DNA of 22,621 nucleotides from Bacillota bacterium. Lineage in GTDB: Bacteria > Bacillota > Desulfitobacteriia > Desulfitobacteriales > Desulfitobacteriaceae. Below the pieces are notes generated by a model that was not told the origin of the DNA, ran no database searches, and saw nothing but the letters and a program-made list of their open reading frames with translations. The stretch lies in NCBI GenBank assembly GCA_023390635.1, contig JAEWCM010000065.1, positions 1-22,621 on the forward strand, in the 5' to 3' direction. Below, piece by piece: positions 1-8,207 of the stretch. Within the stretch, counting starts at the first letter, position 1, and every line of letters starts with the position of its first letter. The translations under genes and the position numbers were made by a program.

Positions 1-524
1 CTTCCATTGTCTATGGTTATGTGGGCATTACCGTGGTTGTTGGTTTGATTAGGGAAACCACCCATGCGTCTACAGGCTATGGTGTATTGGCCGGAGGTAT
101 TGTACTGGCGATTATGATCTTACCTACGGTAGTCAGCCTTACGGAAGATTCTCTCCGCGCTCTGCCTGAAAGCTATAAAGAGGCATCCCTGTCTTTGGGG
201 GCTACACGCTGGCAAACCATTCGCCGCGTACTTCTGCCTGCCGCCACACCGGGAATTTTGACGGCGTTTATTCTCTCCATGGCCAGAGCTATCGGAGAAA
301 CCATGGCTGTTCAGATGGTCATCGGCAATTCTCCCCTCTTCCCTTCTTCATTGGTTAGTCCCACTTCCACGCTTACCAGTAACATCGTAATGGAAATGGG
401 CAATACTACTTTCGGTTCCACTTGGAATAACGCTCTATTTATGATGTCCACTATTCTGCTTTTGATTTCTCTTATTCTCATCATTCTTGTGCGCTTATCG
501 GTGAAAAAGGGGGAAACAAATTGA
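1..524 (+). CDS. pstC: Phosphate ABC transporter permease PstC (5' truncated by window)
   Basis: This is the C-terminal part of one of the two membrane permeases of the high-affinity phosphate importer PstSCAB. The reading frame is open from base 3, so the gene begins outside the window. About 173 residues are visible. The binding-protein-dependent permease signature (EAA loop) is clear: EASLSLGATRWQTIRRV followed by LPAATPG and a stretch ending AIGETMAVQMVIG. This loop contacts the ATPase PstB. Hydrophobic spans flank it, and the last one, rich in Ile and Leu, ends in a short basic tail. The stop overlaps the pstA start by four bases (TTGA), which implies translational coupling. Identity is firm from the motif plus the downstream pstA-pstB-phoU order. 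Confidence 0.95.
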   Translation, partial: SIVYGYVGITVVVGLIRETTHASTGYGVLAGGIVLAIMILPTVVSLTEDSLRALPESYKEASLSLGATRWQTIRRVLLPAATPGILTAFILSMARAIGETMAVQMVIGNSPLFPSSLVSPTSTLTSNIVMEMGNTTFGSTWNNALFMMSTILLLISLILIILVRLSVKKGETN

Positions 525-1354
525 TTACGCGTAAAACTGACCGCCTAGCCACTTTTGGCTTTTGGGCCGCGGCCATCATTATTCTAGCCCTCTTAGCCGC
601 TTTCCTGATCTATATCCTGGGGAGAGGAATTCAGTATATTACGCCCAGCTTTTTCGGCAAGGACGGTGTAGGGGCACAACTTTTCAACTCATTTTATATT
701 TTGGCCTTATCACTCCTCTTTTCCCTTCCCATTGGCATCGGTGCAGGCATCTATTTAGCTGAATATGCACCCAAAAATAAATTGACAGATTTCATTCGCT
801 TAAGTACAGAATGCTTGGCCAGCGTCCCTTCCATCGTCTTCGGACTGTTTGGGATGATTATTTTCGTCAACGTTTTAGGACTAGGCTTCTCCATTATCGG
901 CGGTTCCATCACATTGGCCCTTCTCAACCTGCCTACCCTCGTCCGGGTCACGGAAGAATCATTGCGCACTGTACCGGATAGCTACCGGGAAGCCAGCTTA
1001 GCGCTAGGGGCTACCTTATGGCAGACCATCCGCAAGGTTGTCCTGCCCACCGCCCTACCGGGCATGATCACCGGTATCACGCTGGTTGCAGGCAGAGCTT
1101 TAGGCGAGACAGCCATTTTAATCTTCACAGCCGGCATGAATGTTTCCCGACATATGTTTGACTTCAATCCTCTTTCAGTCGGTGAAACGTTAGCGGTACA
1201 TCTTTTTGCCGTCAAATCCAACCCTCTGCCCGGAACCAACTATGAACAAGTTGCTGATGGCACCGCTGCCTTGCTGATTATCATGGTACTTCTCTTCAAT
1301 CTTTGCTTATCAATCCCCAGCCGCTGGTTGCAAAAGCGTCTATCAGGAAAATAA
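521..1354 (+). CDS. pstA: Phosphate ABC transporter permease PstA
   Basis: The second permease of the PstSCAB phosphate importer, 277 aa, with about six predicted membrane spans. The EAA loop is present (REASLALGATLWQTIRKV, then LPTALPGMITG) and is paralogous to that of pstC just upstream. The start codon is TTG, overlapping the pstC stop as TTGA, with a ribosome binding site (AAAAAGGGGG) about seven bases upstream. The length is usual for PstA. It forms the transmembrane heterodimer with PstC and binds PstB on the cytoplasmic side. It is cotranscribed with its neighbours. The promoter of the operon, normally a Pho box upstream of pstS, lies outside the window. Confidence 0.95.
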   Translation: MITRKTDRLATFGFWAAAIIILALLAAFLIYILGRGIQYITPSFFGKDGVGAQLFNSFYILALSLLFSLPIGIGAGIYLAEYAPKNKLTDFIRLSTECLASVPSIVFGLFGMIIFVNVLGLGFSIIGGSITLALLNLPTLVRVTEESLRTVPDSYREASLALGATLWQTIRKVVLPTALPGMITGITLVAGRALGETAILIFTAGMNVSRHMFDFNPLSVGETLAVHLFAVKSNPLPGTNYEQVADGTAALLIIMVLLFNLCLSIPSRWLQKRLSGK

Positions 1355-1368
1355 AAGGAGATTTGCAA

Positions 1369-2121
1369 ATGGATAAAATCATCGTTGAAAATCTGGACTT
1401 TTACTATGGTGAGGTTAAAGCTCTGCGCGATGTCAGTTTAACGATGGCCGAAAAGAGCGTCACGGCACTTATCGGTCCTTCCGGCTGCGGCAAATCGACT
1501 TTTCTCCGCACCCTAAACCGGATGCAGGATTTGATTCCCAATGTAAAGGTATCAGGAAAAATCACTATAGACGGCAACGATATTTACGATCCCAGTATGG
1601 AAACAGAACTGTTGCGCAAAAAAGTGGGGATGGTTTTTCAGCGCCCCAACCCCTTTCCCAAATCAATTTATGACAATGTAGCCTATGGTCCGCGCATTCA
1701 CGGCGAAAAAAATAAACAAAAATTAAATGAGATTGTGGAAAAAAGTTTGCGTGGTGCAGCTCTCTGGGATGAAGTAAAGGACCGCCTCAACAAATCGGCT
1801 TTGGGCTTGTCAGGCGGCCAGCAGCAGCGTCTGTGTATTGCCCGTCTGTTGGCTGTAGAACCGGAAATCTTGCTGATGGATGAACCGACCTCTGCTTTAG
1901 ATCCTATTTCAACCATGAAAATCGAAGAATTAATTACAGAGCTAAAAAATAAATATACTATAGTCATTGTTACCCATAATATGTACCAGGCTTCCCGAAT
2001 TTCCGACCGCACAGCCTTTTTCCTGAATGGGGAGATTATTGAGGACGACGAAACAGGAATTCTATTTACAAGGCCGGCCAAAAAACAGACCGATGACTAT
2101 ATTTCCGGCCGCTTTGGCTGA
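1369..2121 (+). CDS. pstB: Phosphate ABC transporter ATP-binding protein PstB
   Basis: The ATPase that powers phosphate import through PstC/PstA, 250 aa. Walker A is GPSGCGKST (residues 36-44), the Q-loop is VFQRPNPFP (Q91), the ABC signature is LSGGQQQR (147-154), Walker B is ILLMDEPTSALD (167-178) and the switch histidine is in VTHN (H203). NPFPKSIYDNV is characteristic of PstB among ABC ATPases. The ATG at 1369 is preferred because GGAG lies just upstream (AAAGGAGATTTGCAAATG) and the homologous sequence begins there. An in-frame ATG at 1303 would add 22 residues that merely overlap the pstA end in another frame. The gap to pstA is 14 bases and to phoU 17 bases, as in one operon. Confidence 0.96.
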   Translation: MDKIIVENLDFYYGEVKALRDVSLTMAEKSVTALIGPSGCGKSTFLRTLNRMQDLIPNVKVSGKITIDGNDIYDPSMETELLRKKVGMVFQRPNPFPKSIYDNVAYGPRIHGEKNKQKLNEIVEKSLRGAALWDEVKDRLNKSALGLSGGQQQRLCIARLLAVEPEILLMDEPTSALDPISTMKIEELITELKNKYTIVIVTHNMYQASRISDRTAFFLNGEIIEDDETGILFTRPAKKQTDDYISGRFG

Positions 2122-2138
2122 TTTAAAGGAGGGATTAT

Positions 2139-2795
2139 ATGCCGACCCGTCAACATTTTGATCAGATTTTGACCGAACTGACCCAGCATATCTATGATAT
2201 GGGCAGTCTTGTGGATCAAAAAATTGGCCTGGCCATTGAATCCATGAAGAAGCAGGATTTAGAACTGGCTAACCAAATTATCGTCGGTGATCTGGAAGTG
2301 AATGAGCTGCAAGTCACCATTGAGGAAAAAAGCATCCTTCTTATCGCTACTCAGCAGCCTCTGGCTACCGATTTGCGTAAAGTCATTGCCGGCTTTAAAA
2401 TCTCTATCTATTTGGAACGGATAGGAGACTTAGCCGTCAACCTGGCCAAAATAACCACTCGCATCGGGAATGAAGAGTTCATCAAGCCCCTCATTGATAT
2501 TCCCCGCATGGGAAATTTAGTGCAGAACATGCTCAAAACCGGAATCAAGGCTTATGTGGATGAAGATATGGAAGCTTCTAAGGCAATGTCCTTGATTGAC
2601 GATGAAATTGATCATGTATACCGGCAAATTTTTAACGAGCTTTTACTCCTGATGATGCAGAATCCCCGCAATATTACCCAGGCCAATCACCTGCTGTTCG
2701 CCTCCCGCAATCTTGAGCGCATGGGAGACTATTGCACGAACATTGGCGAAGAAACGGTTTATGCTGTGACAGGAAAAAGGATGGATCTCAACTGA
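2139..2795 (+). CDS. phoU: Phosphate signalling complex protein PhoU
   Basis: PhoU-family regulator, 218 aa, which links Pst transporter activity to the PhoR-PhoB/PhoP two-component system and dampens phosphate uptake. It is an all-helical duplicated three-helix-bundle protein. Both repeats show the metal-binding E/DxxxD-type signature: IYLERIGDLAVNLAKI near residue 90 and RNLERMGDYCTNIGEE near residue 190. The start is an ATG with a near-perfect ribosome binding site (AAAGGAGGGATTAT). It is the last gene of the pst operon, and its TGA stop falls inside the terminator hairpin. Length and context are normal. Confidence 0.95.
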   Translation: MPTRQHFDQILTELTQHIYDMGSLVDQKIGLAIESMKKQDLELANQIIVGDLEVNELQVTIEEKSILLIATQQPLATDLRKVIAGFKISIYLERIGDLAVNLAKITTRIGNEEFIKPLIDIPRMGNLVQNMLKTGIKAYVDEDMEASKAMSLIDDEIDHVYRQIFNELLLLMMQNPRNITQANHLLFASRNLERMGDYCTNIGEETVYAVTGKRMDLN

Positions 2796-2812
2796 GATCC
2801 ATCCTTTTCGGT
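2775..2812 (+). terminator. pst operon terminator overlapping the phoU stop
   Basis: A perfect 16-bp stem (AAAAGGATGGATCTCA paired with TGAGATCCATCCTTTT) with a two-base loop spans 2775-2808, and a short T-rich tract follows (CGGTTTAATT). The phoU TGA is at 2793-2795 inside the stem. The A-tract and T-tract flanks make it plausible as a rho-independent terminator; the real loop is probably opened to four or more bases. Confidence 0.8.
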
Positions 2813-2877
2813 TTAATTCCCCATGCTGCTAGCGCGGCATCATCATCGAAGGCTGAATATGTACTCATAAGAAATTT

Positions 2878-2949
2878 GCCTCCGTGGTGCTGCGCCAGAA
2901 CCCCGCTGTTTTCTGTAAGTTAACCCCTGGCTCCGCGTACCACGGAAGC
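2878..2949. repeat. Inverted-repeat element downstream of phoU
   Basis: The arms GCCTCCGTGGTGC (2878-2890) and GTACCACGGAAGC (2937-2949) pair with one G-T mispair and one mismatch, enclosing GC-rich sequence that could extend the stem. The 269-base gap between phoU and the next gene holds no convincing coding region. The element resembles, in its GC-rich words such as CTTAACGC and CTCCGC, the repeats near spmAB in this window, but whether it is a copy of a family cannot be settled here. Confidence 0.4.
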
Positions 2950-2990
2950 AACGTTTGGCTTAACGCCCTCCCGCCAATCCTCCGCTTTTG

Positions 2991-3034
2991 TCCCTCAAGC
3001 TACTCTTTCGTGTCCTCTTGGGTCTTTTGAGGGA
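2991..3034 (-). terminator. Possible weak terminator of the CPBP gene
   Basis: An 8-bp inverted repeat (TCCCTCAA with TTGAGGGA) encloses 28 bases, about 30 bases beyond the stop of the minus-strand protease gene. On the minus strand it is followed by CAAAAGCGG, a poor U-tract, so termination activity is doubtful. Confidence 0.3.
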
Positions 3035-3064
3035 GCTTCTTCAGTGTAGTAAACCATATCTTCA

Positions 3065-3802
3065 TCATATCAGCAAGGCGCCTAAAATAACTGCAATAAA
3101 ATTGTTTAAAGCATGGAAGGCGATTGAAGGATAAATAGAATTGTAGCGCTGGAAGAGACGGGCCAGCAGTAACCCAAGCACCAGGCGGGGAGCAAAGCCA
3201 AAAGCCTGAAAGTGTACTGCAGAAAACAAGGCAGCGCTGAGAATTGCTGCGGTCCACTGCCCAAAATGAGCTGACAGACCATTACAAATCATTCCTCTGA
3301 ACAAAGTTTCTTCCATTACTGGTGCAAGCACAGCGGTTAAAATAATATTGACGGCTACCAACAGCCAGCTGCTTTGGCCCAATAGCTGGTCATAAGCATC
3401 ATTTTCCGGCGGGTTGAAACCGTGAGCGGTGGCATAGAGAGCATAAATCAGATTAAAGCTGAAGGAAATAACGTAAAATAAAATCACCGTACCCCAGACT
3501 TTTTTCATAGCCAAAGGGCGAAATCCTAAATCACGCCAAGACCATCTACGCACTATCTTGATTAAAAGGATGAAAAAAAGAAAAAGTAGTTGTGTCACAA
3601 AGCCGCTGAAATAGACGGCTGTATCACTGGTCCAATCATCGATAAATAAGGCAGTCAGCAAATTGGATAAAAAGAAGGTCAGACCGATGGCAACAATGGC
3701 CAGCAGACAATCGATTCCCGAAAGACGGCGTTTTTTAGAGTCTTCCTTCCCTTTATCATCCAAAGGTAAATTAATATGCTCAAGCTTATTCTGATCTTCC
3801 AT
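3065..3802 (-). CDS. CPBP-family intramembrane glutamic endopeptidase
   Basis: A membrane protein of 245 aa in the CAAX-protease/bacteriocin-processing (CPBP, ABI) family. A charged 25-residue cytoplasmic N-terminus (KKRR near 23-26) is followed by about six to seven membrane spans. The catalytic motifs are intact: EETLFR (E164-E165-xxx-R169), FSAVH (H197) and FHALNN (H230, N233/N234). In bacteria such proteins act in peptide processing, immunity to bacteriocins or envelope protein turnover; the substrate here cannot be told. The start ATG has AAGGAGG five bases upstream. It is followed by no related gene, and the neighbouring phosphatase is upstream on the same strand with a 32-base gap, so the two may be cotranscribed. 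Confidence 0.85.
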   Translation of the reverse strand: MEDQNKLEHINLPLDDKGKEDSKKRRLSGIDCLLAIVAIGLTFFLSNLLTALFIDDWTSDTAVYFSGFVTQLLFLFFILLIKIVRRWSWRDLGFRPLAMKKVWGTVILFYVISFSFNLIYALYATAHGFNPPENDAYDQLLGQSSWLLVAVNIILTAVLAPVMEETLFRGMICNGLSAHFGQWTAAILSAALFSAVHFQAFGFAPRLVLGLLLARLFQRYNSIYPSIAFHALNNFIAVILGALLI

Positions 3803-3834
3803 GCTGCCCTCCTTCTCTTTTTATTGGCCTAGGC

Positions 3835-4491
3835 CTAATCTCCAATAAAAAAACGGCGCAACTCTTCCACTGAGGTACAGTAATATGTAGCTCCAGCCTC
3901 AGTTAATTCTTCCCTGCTTCCATAACCATAACCTACTGCCATGACATCAATCTGATTTTCTTTTGCACCGCATACATCATAGAAACGGTCTCCGATCATC
4001 AGACATTGTCCTCTGTCTCCCTCTGGAACCTGCTTGAGTACCGCATTAATCAGCGCCTTTTTTTCTCCCAGATGGCCATTAAGTTCGCTGCCATGTCCGC
4101 CGGAAAAATAAGATTTCAAGTTAAAGTGATTGAGAATTTGATCGGCAAAAACCTGGGCCTTAGAGGTTGCGAGCAGGTTAATAAAACCCTGGCCGTGCAG
4201 ATCGCTAAGCAGCTCTCTCACTCCGAGAAACACCTCATGTTCATACATTCCCTTAGTCCGATAGCGCTCCCGATAAAGTCGGATCGCCTCGTTAACCAGG
4301 TTTTCATCTTCCGTATCCAATAGCTTATAAAAGCTGTCAAAAAGCGGTGGCCCAATGACCCAATCCAGTTCCTGCTCAGGAGGACAAGGATGGTTCAGGC
4401 TCTCCAAAGCGTATTGAATACAGCGGACAATGCCTTTTTTCGAATTCATGATCGTCCCGTCTAAATCCCACAGCAGATATTTATATATCAT
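3835..4491 (-). CDS. HAD-superfamily phosphatase (phosphoglycolate phosphatase-like)
   Basis: A 218-aa HAD hydrolase of subfamily I with an alpha-helical cap. Motif I is WDLDGT (nucleophile D9, acid D11), motif II is the Ser/Thr in LLATSK, motif III is the lysine in GEKKAL and motif IV is MIGDRFYDVCGA. These residues fit a phosphomonoesterase of the Gph/PpaX/5'-nucleotidase type; the substrate is not determinable from sequence. The start is set by the ribosome binding site: GGAGG directly abuts the ATG at 4497 (spacing zero), whereas the ATG two codons later at 4491 has a six-base spacer, so 4491 is chosen. The gene lies 32 bases upstream of the CPBP protease on the same strand. Confidence 0.85.
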   Translation of the reverse strand: MIYKYLLWDLDGTIMNSKKGIVRCIQYALESLNHPCPPEQELDWVIGPPLFDSFYKLLDTEDENLVNEAIRLYRERYRTKGMYEHEVFLGVRELLSDLHGQGFINLLATSKAQVFADQILNHFNLKSYFSGGHGSELNGHLGEKKALINAVLKQVPEGDRGQCLMIGDRFYDVCGAKENQIDVMAVGYGYGSREELTEAGATYYCTSVEELRRFFIGD

Positions 4492-4635
4492 CTTCATCCT
4501 CCATTAATATTCATAAAAGTTATCACTAATGCTTATCCTACCATAGATTAATCAACTATACTCATCTTTATTATTAAATAACAGTATGAAAAATATTAAT
4601 AATGCCATCCTAATTATAGAAAGGAGGCAGAAAAA

Positions 4636-4854
4636 ATGTTTTATCGTAATGATCATCATTCAGGGCATTTCTGGCTCTATTTGCTTAGCTTTATCGGTGC
4701 TTTTCTACTGGGAAAAGAATGTGAAAGGATGGTAAGGCAGCACCATGCTTTTCACGGCCAGTTCAAGCATTGCAAAGAATCACCTCTCGCTCAAGAAACA
4801 AACAGCCCACAGGATGAGGTGGATTTTGCCCAGGCTTCGGCTCATCCATCATAA
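4636..4854 (+). CDS. Small histidine-rich membrane-anchored protein
   Basis: A 72-aa protein of unknown function. One hydrophobic span (about residues 12-26, FWLYLLSFIGAFLLG) follows a His-rich N-terminus (NDHHSGH); after it comes a basic, His- and Cys-containing stretch (CERMVRQHHAFHGQFKHC) and a polar acidic tail. The ribosome binding site is ideal (GAAAGGAGG, eight bases before the ATG), and a strong terminator follows immediately, so this is a real single-gene unit. The His/Cys content could bind metal, but this is only a guess. No family is recognised. Confidence 0.7.
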   Translation: MFYRNDHHSGHFWLYLLSFIGAFLLGKECERMVRQHHAFHGQFKHCKESPLAQETNSPQDEVDFAQASAHPS

Positions 4855-4856
4855 AG

Positions 4857-4908
4857 AATCAAAATAATTCCTGCTCAGTTTAGACATTGAGCAGGAATTA
4901 TTTTGATT
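4857..4908. terminator. Bidirectional terminator between the small membrane gene and azlD
   Basis: A perfect 21-bp stem (AATCAAAATAATTCCTGCTCA with its complement) spans 4857-4877 and 4888-4908 with a ten-base loop. A/T-rich stem ends provide U-tracts in both directions. It separates two convergent genes, and the azlD stop codon (4907-4909) lies at its edge. Confidence 0.9.
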
Positions 4909-5221
4909 ACATAATCTTGCTGAACCCCCAAAAAGCGACCATCCCAAAAAGAATGCCCAGAAAAAGATTAGGTAGAAATTTAGCAAATATAAATGTTAAA
5001 ATTCCCGTCAATAAATAAGGATTGGCGACTGAAAATTTCCCTTCCGGTGTAAACAGTTCGGGGATAATCAGCACGGCCAGCAGAGCTACAGGGATCAGTT
5101 CGAGAAAATCCTTCAGCCACCCCTCAATTTTTTTACCCCGGAAGGCTAAGATAGGAAACAGTCTGGCTCCGTAAGTGACGGCTGTCATAACCACAATGAT
5201 GGCAATCAGCTTAAGCTCCAA
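4907..5221 (-). CDS. azlD: Branched-chain amino acid exporter small subunit AzlD
   Basis: Small integral membrane subunit of the AzlCD exporter, about 104 aa with roughly four membrane spans. Family features are visible: TAVTYGARLFPILAF near the N-terminus and FLELIPVALLAVLIIPEL in the middle. The start is uncertain. A TTG at 5221 has GGAGGAGG seven bases upstream; an ATG at 5242 would add MSGGGGK, which is just the translated ribosome binding site and is probably not coding. An ATG-like start at 5281 is unlikely. With the TTG start it overlaps the end of azlC by 11 bases, as expected for coupled subunits. It is the last gene of the aromatic operon. Confidence 0.85.
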   Translation of the reverse strand: MELKLIAIIVVMTAVTYGARLFPILAFRGKKIEGWLKDFLELIPVALLAVLIIPELFTPEGKFSVANPYLLTGILTFIFAKFLPNLFLGILFGMVAFWGFSKIM

Positions 5222-5921
5222 TTTCCCGCCTCCTCCGGACATTATTTTTTCGTCTCCACCAGGTTCCCAGCCCTGCGGCAATCAGCACACTTAAAACAAG
5301 ATACAGTTCTCCCGGCAAAACATATTTCAGTACCGTTCCCAATAAACCTGCTGCTGCAAAGGTGAAAAAATTCCGCCTGTTCAGAGTCCCGGCCGCCAAC
5401 AAAATAAACAGAGCCAGCATGGCAAATTGGAAACCGGAAAAATCTGTTGGCAAACGATCTCCGATTAATCCTCCGATCAAGGTAAACACCACCCATGAAG
5501 CGTAAGCACCTAAGTTTACTCCAAGCATAGTAAGCCGTCGTTCTTCTTCCGTGGCCAGATTATTTAGCAAGCGTGTATTGAGAACAAAGGTCTCATCCGT
5601 AATGCCATGAGCCAGGCCCATTAGCCATGGCGTCTTGGTCTGAGAAAAATATGGCGTAACTGCCAAACTCATTAAAACATGTCTGCTATTTAAAATCAGG
5701 GTTGTCATTCCGATCATCCCTACACTGGCACCCTGCTGAATCATTTCGATAGCTATGAATTGAGCCGCTCCCGCGTAAACGAAAATAGACATCATTACTT
5801 CACTCCACAGCGGCATTCCAGCATGTCGGGCCAATATGCCGAAAGTAACCGCCACAGGTGCATACCCTAAGGCAATGCTTAAAGAATAATTTAATCCTTG
5901 TCTGAATCCGGATGATCTCAT
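5211..5921 (-). CDS. azlC: Branched-chain amino acid exporter large subunit AzlC
   Basis: Large subunit of the AzlCD (LIV-E family) amino acid exporter, about 236 aa with seven or more membrane spans. Typical features are FRQGLNYSLSIALGYAPVAV at the start, YAGAAQFIAIEMI, LILNSRHVLMSLAV and GITDETFVL. The ATG at 5921 is chosen because AAGGAGAAGGA lies at good spacing and the homologous sequence begins there; the frame extends up to 6047, overlapping the end of aroA, but that extension looks non-coding. AzlCD of Bacillus exports branched-chain amino acids and analogues. Its placement here, behind aromatic amino acid genes, raises the possibility of a different substrate. Confidence 0.9.
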   Translation of the reverse strand: MRSSGFRQGLNYSLSIALGYAPVAVTFGILARHAGMPLWSEVMMSIFVYAGAAQFIAIEMIQQGASVGMIGMTTLILNSRHVLMSLAVTPYFSQTKTPWLMGLAHGITDETFVLNTRLLNNLATEEERRLTMLGVNLGAYASWVVFTLIGGLIGDRLPTDFSGFQFAMLALFILLAAGTLNRRNFFTFAAAGLLGTVLKYVLPGELYLVLSVLIAAGLGTWWRRKNNVRRRREIGA

Positions 5922-5985
5922 CTGCTTTTCCTTCTCCTTCGTCATAGCTGACATCAAGGCTACAACCACTGGCTGTAAATCATCT

Positions 5986-7275
5986 TTATTTTTTAGTACA
6001 GCGTTCAATATCGGCACAGAAATTGGGATAAGACACCTCTGATGCATCCATACCGGTAATGCTCACGCCTTCTTCAGAGAGCAGTCCGGCAATTCCCCAA
6101 GTCATCGCTAAACGATGATCCCCAAAACTGTTCCCGCTGCCCCCTTTTAATGTTCTTTGCCCCATAATCCGCAAACCGTCAGGCAGTTCTTCAATCTGGC
6201 CTCCCAAATTTTTCAGTCCCTCAGCCACAGCATGGAGACGGTCGCTTTCTTTTACTCTCAACTCTCCCGCATCCTTAATCACGGTCTCTCCTTCAGCCAA
6301 GCAGGCGGCTAAAGCTAATACGGGAATTTCATCAATTAAACGGGGAATCATTTCTCCGCCGATTTCCACCCCTTTAAGTGTGGCTGGGGAGACGATCAAA
6401 GTGGCCTGAGGTTCGCCGCAGACCGTCTGCTCATCTTTGATCTCAATTTGGGCTCCCATGGCTCTTAACACGTCAATAATCCCCGTGCGGGTAGGATTGA
6501 TGCCCACTTGTGGAAGGACAATCTTCCCTTTGGCTGCCAAGCTTCCTAACACCAAAAAGAAGGCCGCGGAAGAAATATCGCCAGGCACCGCTACCCTTTG
6601 TCCAGTTAAAGTTGATCCTCCCCAAACCCGAACTTGACTCCCGGCCCTTTCTACCTTTACCCCAAAAGCCTGGAGCATCCGTTCTGTATGATCTCGGGAT
6701 ATGGATGGTTCATTCACGGAAGTACTTCCTTTGGCATTCAGCCCTGCCAAAAGCAAAGCTGTCTTCACTTGGGCAGAAGCCACAGGGATGATGAAATCCC
6801 TGCCGGTCAAATTTCCGCCCTGAATCGTCAGGGGCGCCAGATTTCCCTCTTGGCGTCCCTGAATAGCGGCCCCCATCTCCCTGAGTGGAGCGGTTACCCG
6901 CCGCATGGGACGGCGGCGAATGGATTCATCTCCGGTAAAAGTAGCAGAAAGAGGCAATCCGGCAACTGCCCCCAACAAAAGACGGATGGAAGTACCTGAA
7001 TTTCCCACATTTAAAATATCTGCCGGCTCTTGCCATTTCTCCATTCCTGTACCGTGAATCAAGATTTCCCCGTTTTCCCGAACCCAATTCACGCCTAATT
7101 TGCTCAAACAATCCAGAGTGCTTAAACAATCTTGTCCTAAAAGATAATTGGAAATCCTTGTTTCTCCCTTTGCCATCCCGCCAAATAGAGCTGCCCGGTG
7201 AGAAATGGACTTGTCTCCAGGTACCGTCACTTCCCCATAGACCTGAGCAACCGGACCCATATATACTCCGGCCAT
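5986..7275 (-). CDS. aroA: 3-phosphoshikimate 1-carboxyvinyltransferase (EPSP synthase)
   Basis: Joins phosphoenolpyruvate to shikimate-3-phosphate, the sixth step of the shikimate pathway. The protein has 429 aa, the normal length. Visible active-site motifs are PGDKSISHRA near residue 18, LNVGNSGTSIRLL near 88, RRPMRRV near 120, SAQVKTALLLAGL near 165, DEIPVLALAAC near 310, KESDRL near 340 and FGDHRLAM near 382. The ATG at 7275 is chosen because AGGAG is eight bases upstream; the in-frame GTG at 7284 abuts that site and is too close. It lies 45 bases after tyrA in the aromatic operon. The alanine after NSGTSIR indicates nothing special about inhibitor class, which is not judged here. Confidence 0.96.
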   Translation of the reverse strand: MAGVYMGPVAQVYGEVTVPGDKSISHRAALFGGMAKGETRISNYLLGQDCLSTLDCLSKLGVNWVRENGEILIHGTGMEKWQEPADILNVGNSGTSIRLLLGAVAGLPLSATFTGDESIRRRPMRRVTAPLREMGAAIQGRQEGNLAPLTIQGGNLTGRDFIIPVASAQVKTALLLAGLNAKGSTSVNEPSISRDHTERMLQAFGVKVERAGSQVRVWGGSTLTGQRVAVPGDISSAAFFLVLGSLAAKGKIVLPQVGINPTRTGIIDVLRAMGAQIEIKDEQTVCGEPQATLIVSPATLKGVEIGGEMIPRLIDEIPVLALAACLAEGETVIKDAGELRVKESDRLHAVAEGLKNLGGQIEELPDGLRIMGQRTLKGGSGNSFGDHRLAMTWGIAGLLSEEGVSITGMDASEVSYPNFCADIERCTKK

Positions 7276-7320
7276 TGTGCACACTCCTTTTTCATTATTT
7301 TATATTCCTCTACATGCCGT

Positions 7321-8205
7321 TCAATCCAGCTGCTTTCTGGCTTCCTGTGCCTCTTTGAAAGCTGCTTCAATCCCTTCTTCGTCCATTTCCTGCAAATAGC
7401 GTTTAAAATAATTCATCTGCTTTTCCCAAATATCGATACTCTCCAATAAACTTTCTCGGTTATTGAGAAAGATGTCCTGCCACATCTTAGGTGAACTGTC
7501 CGCGATTCTGGTCATATCCCGAAAACTGCGGCCAGCCAGAACGATTGGAGCAAGACCCTCTGTCCGTTCCAAATCTCTTGTCGATTGAGCCAGCACAACA
7601 GCTAAAACATGAGGCAGATGACTAATCATCCCTACCTCCCGATCATGTTCCAGAGGTTTTCTGTAGACTAGTTTGGCACCCATTTCTTTAATCAGTTTGG
7701 CCAGGCGATCAACCACCTGTGGCGGTGTATGGTCATCAGGAGTAAGCACATAAGGATATCCCTTGAAAAGGTCCGGATTAGCCGCTTGAAATCCTGATTT
7801 TTCCGATCCGGTCATCGGATGTCCGCCGATGAAGAAAGCTCCCTGTTCGGTGAACCGGAGAGCTTTTTCCGCAACCTGCACCTTTAAGCTGCATACATCA
7901 GTGATGATCGTACCCTTTCCGACCCTTTCCTTTAAGTCGTCCATAATCGGCAACAATATTTTCAAAGGCAGAGCCAGAATAATTAAATCTGCATCAATAT
8001 GAGAAGGCAAGCGACTGCAGCCGGATTTGATCCAACCCCAACTTAACGCTGTTTCCAGGCTGATTTTATCCAAATCATACCCGATCACTTTCCACCCTCT
8101 GGCACTTAGGGCTCCGGCCCAAGATCCTCCAATTAACCCTAAGCCCAAAATCCAGGCGACCGGTGCTCTCTGGCCTAACCAGCCAGGTGAAAGCTGCTGA
8201 TCCAT
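7321..8205 (-). CDS. tyrA: Prephenate dehydrogenase TyrA
   Basis: NAD(P)-dependent oxidative decarboxylation of prephenate to 4-hydroxyphenylpyruvate, the committed step to tyrosine; about 294 aa. The Rossmann fingerprint ILGLGLIGGSWAGAL is near residue 20. The substrate-binding motif GGHPMTGSEKSG is near residue 130, and the catalytic-region histidine motif ISHLPHVLA is near 195. There is no fused chorismate mutase and no obvious C-terminal ACT domain, so feedback control may act elsewhere. The GTG at 8208 overlaps the aroF stop (TAGTG), and the ATG one codon later at 8205 is ten bases from AGAGG; either could start the protein, and coupling to aroF is clear in both cases. Confidence 0.95.
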   Translation of the reverse strand: MDQQLSPGWLGQRAPVAWILGLGLIGGSWAGALSARGWKVIGYDLDKISLETALSWGWIKSGCSRLPSHIDADLIILALPLKILLPIMDDLKERVGKGTIITDVCSLKVQVAEKALRFTEQGAFFIGGHPMTGSEKSGFQAANPDLFKGYPYVLTPDDHTPPQVVDRLAKLIKEMGAKLVYRKPLEHDREVGMISHLPHVLAVVLAQSTRDLERTEGLAPIVLAGRSFRDMTRIADSSPKMWQDIFLNNRESLLESIDIWEKQMNYFKRYLQEMDEEGIEAAFKEAQEARKQLD

Positions 8206-8207
8206 CA

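Noticed and set aside
2732..3257. Reading frames overlapping phoU's end and the CPBP gene
   Set aside because: They are in alternative frames of recognised genes or cross terminators and have no ribosome binding sites.
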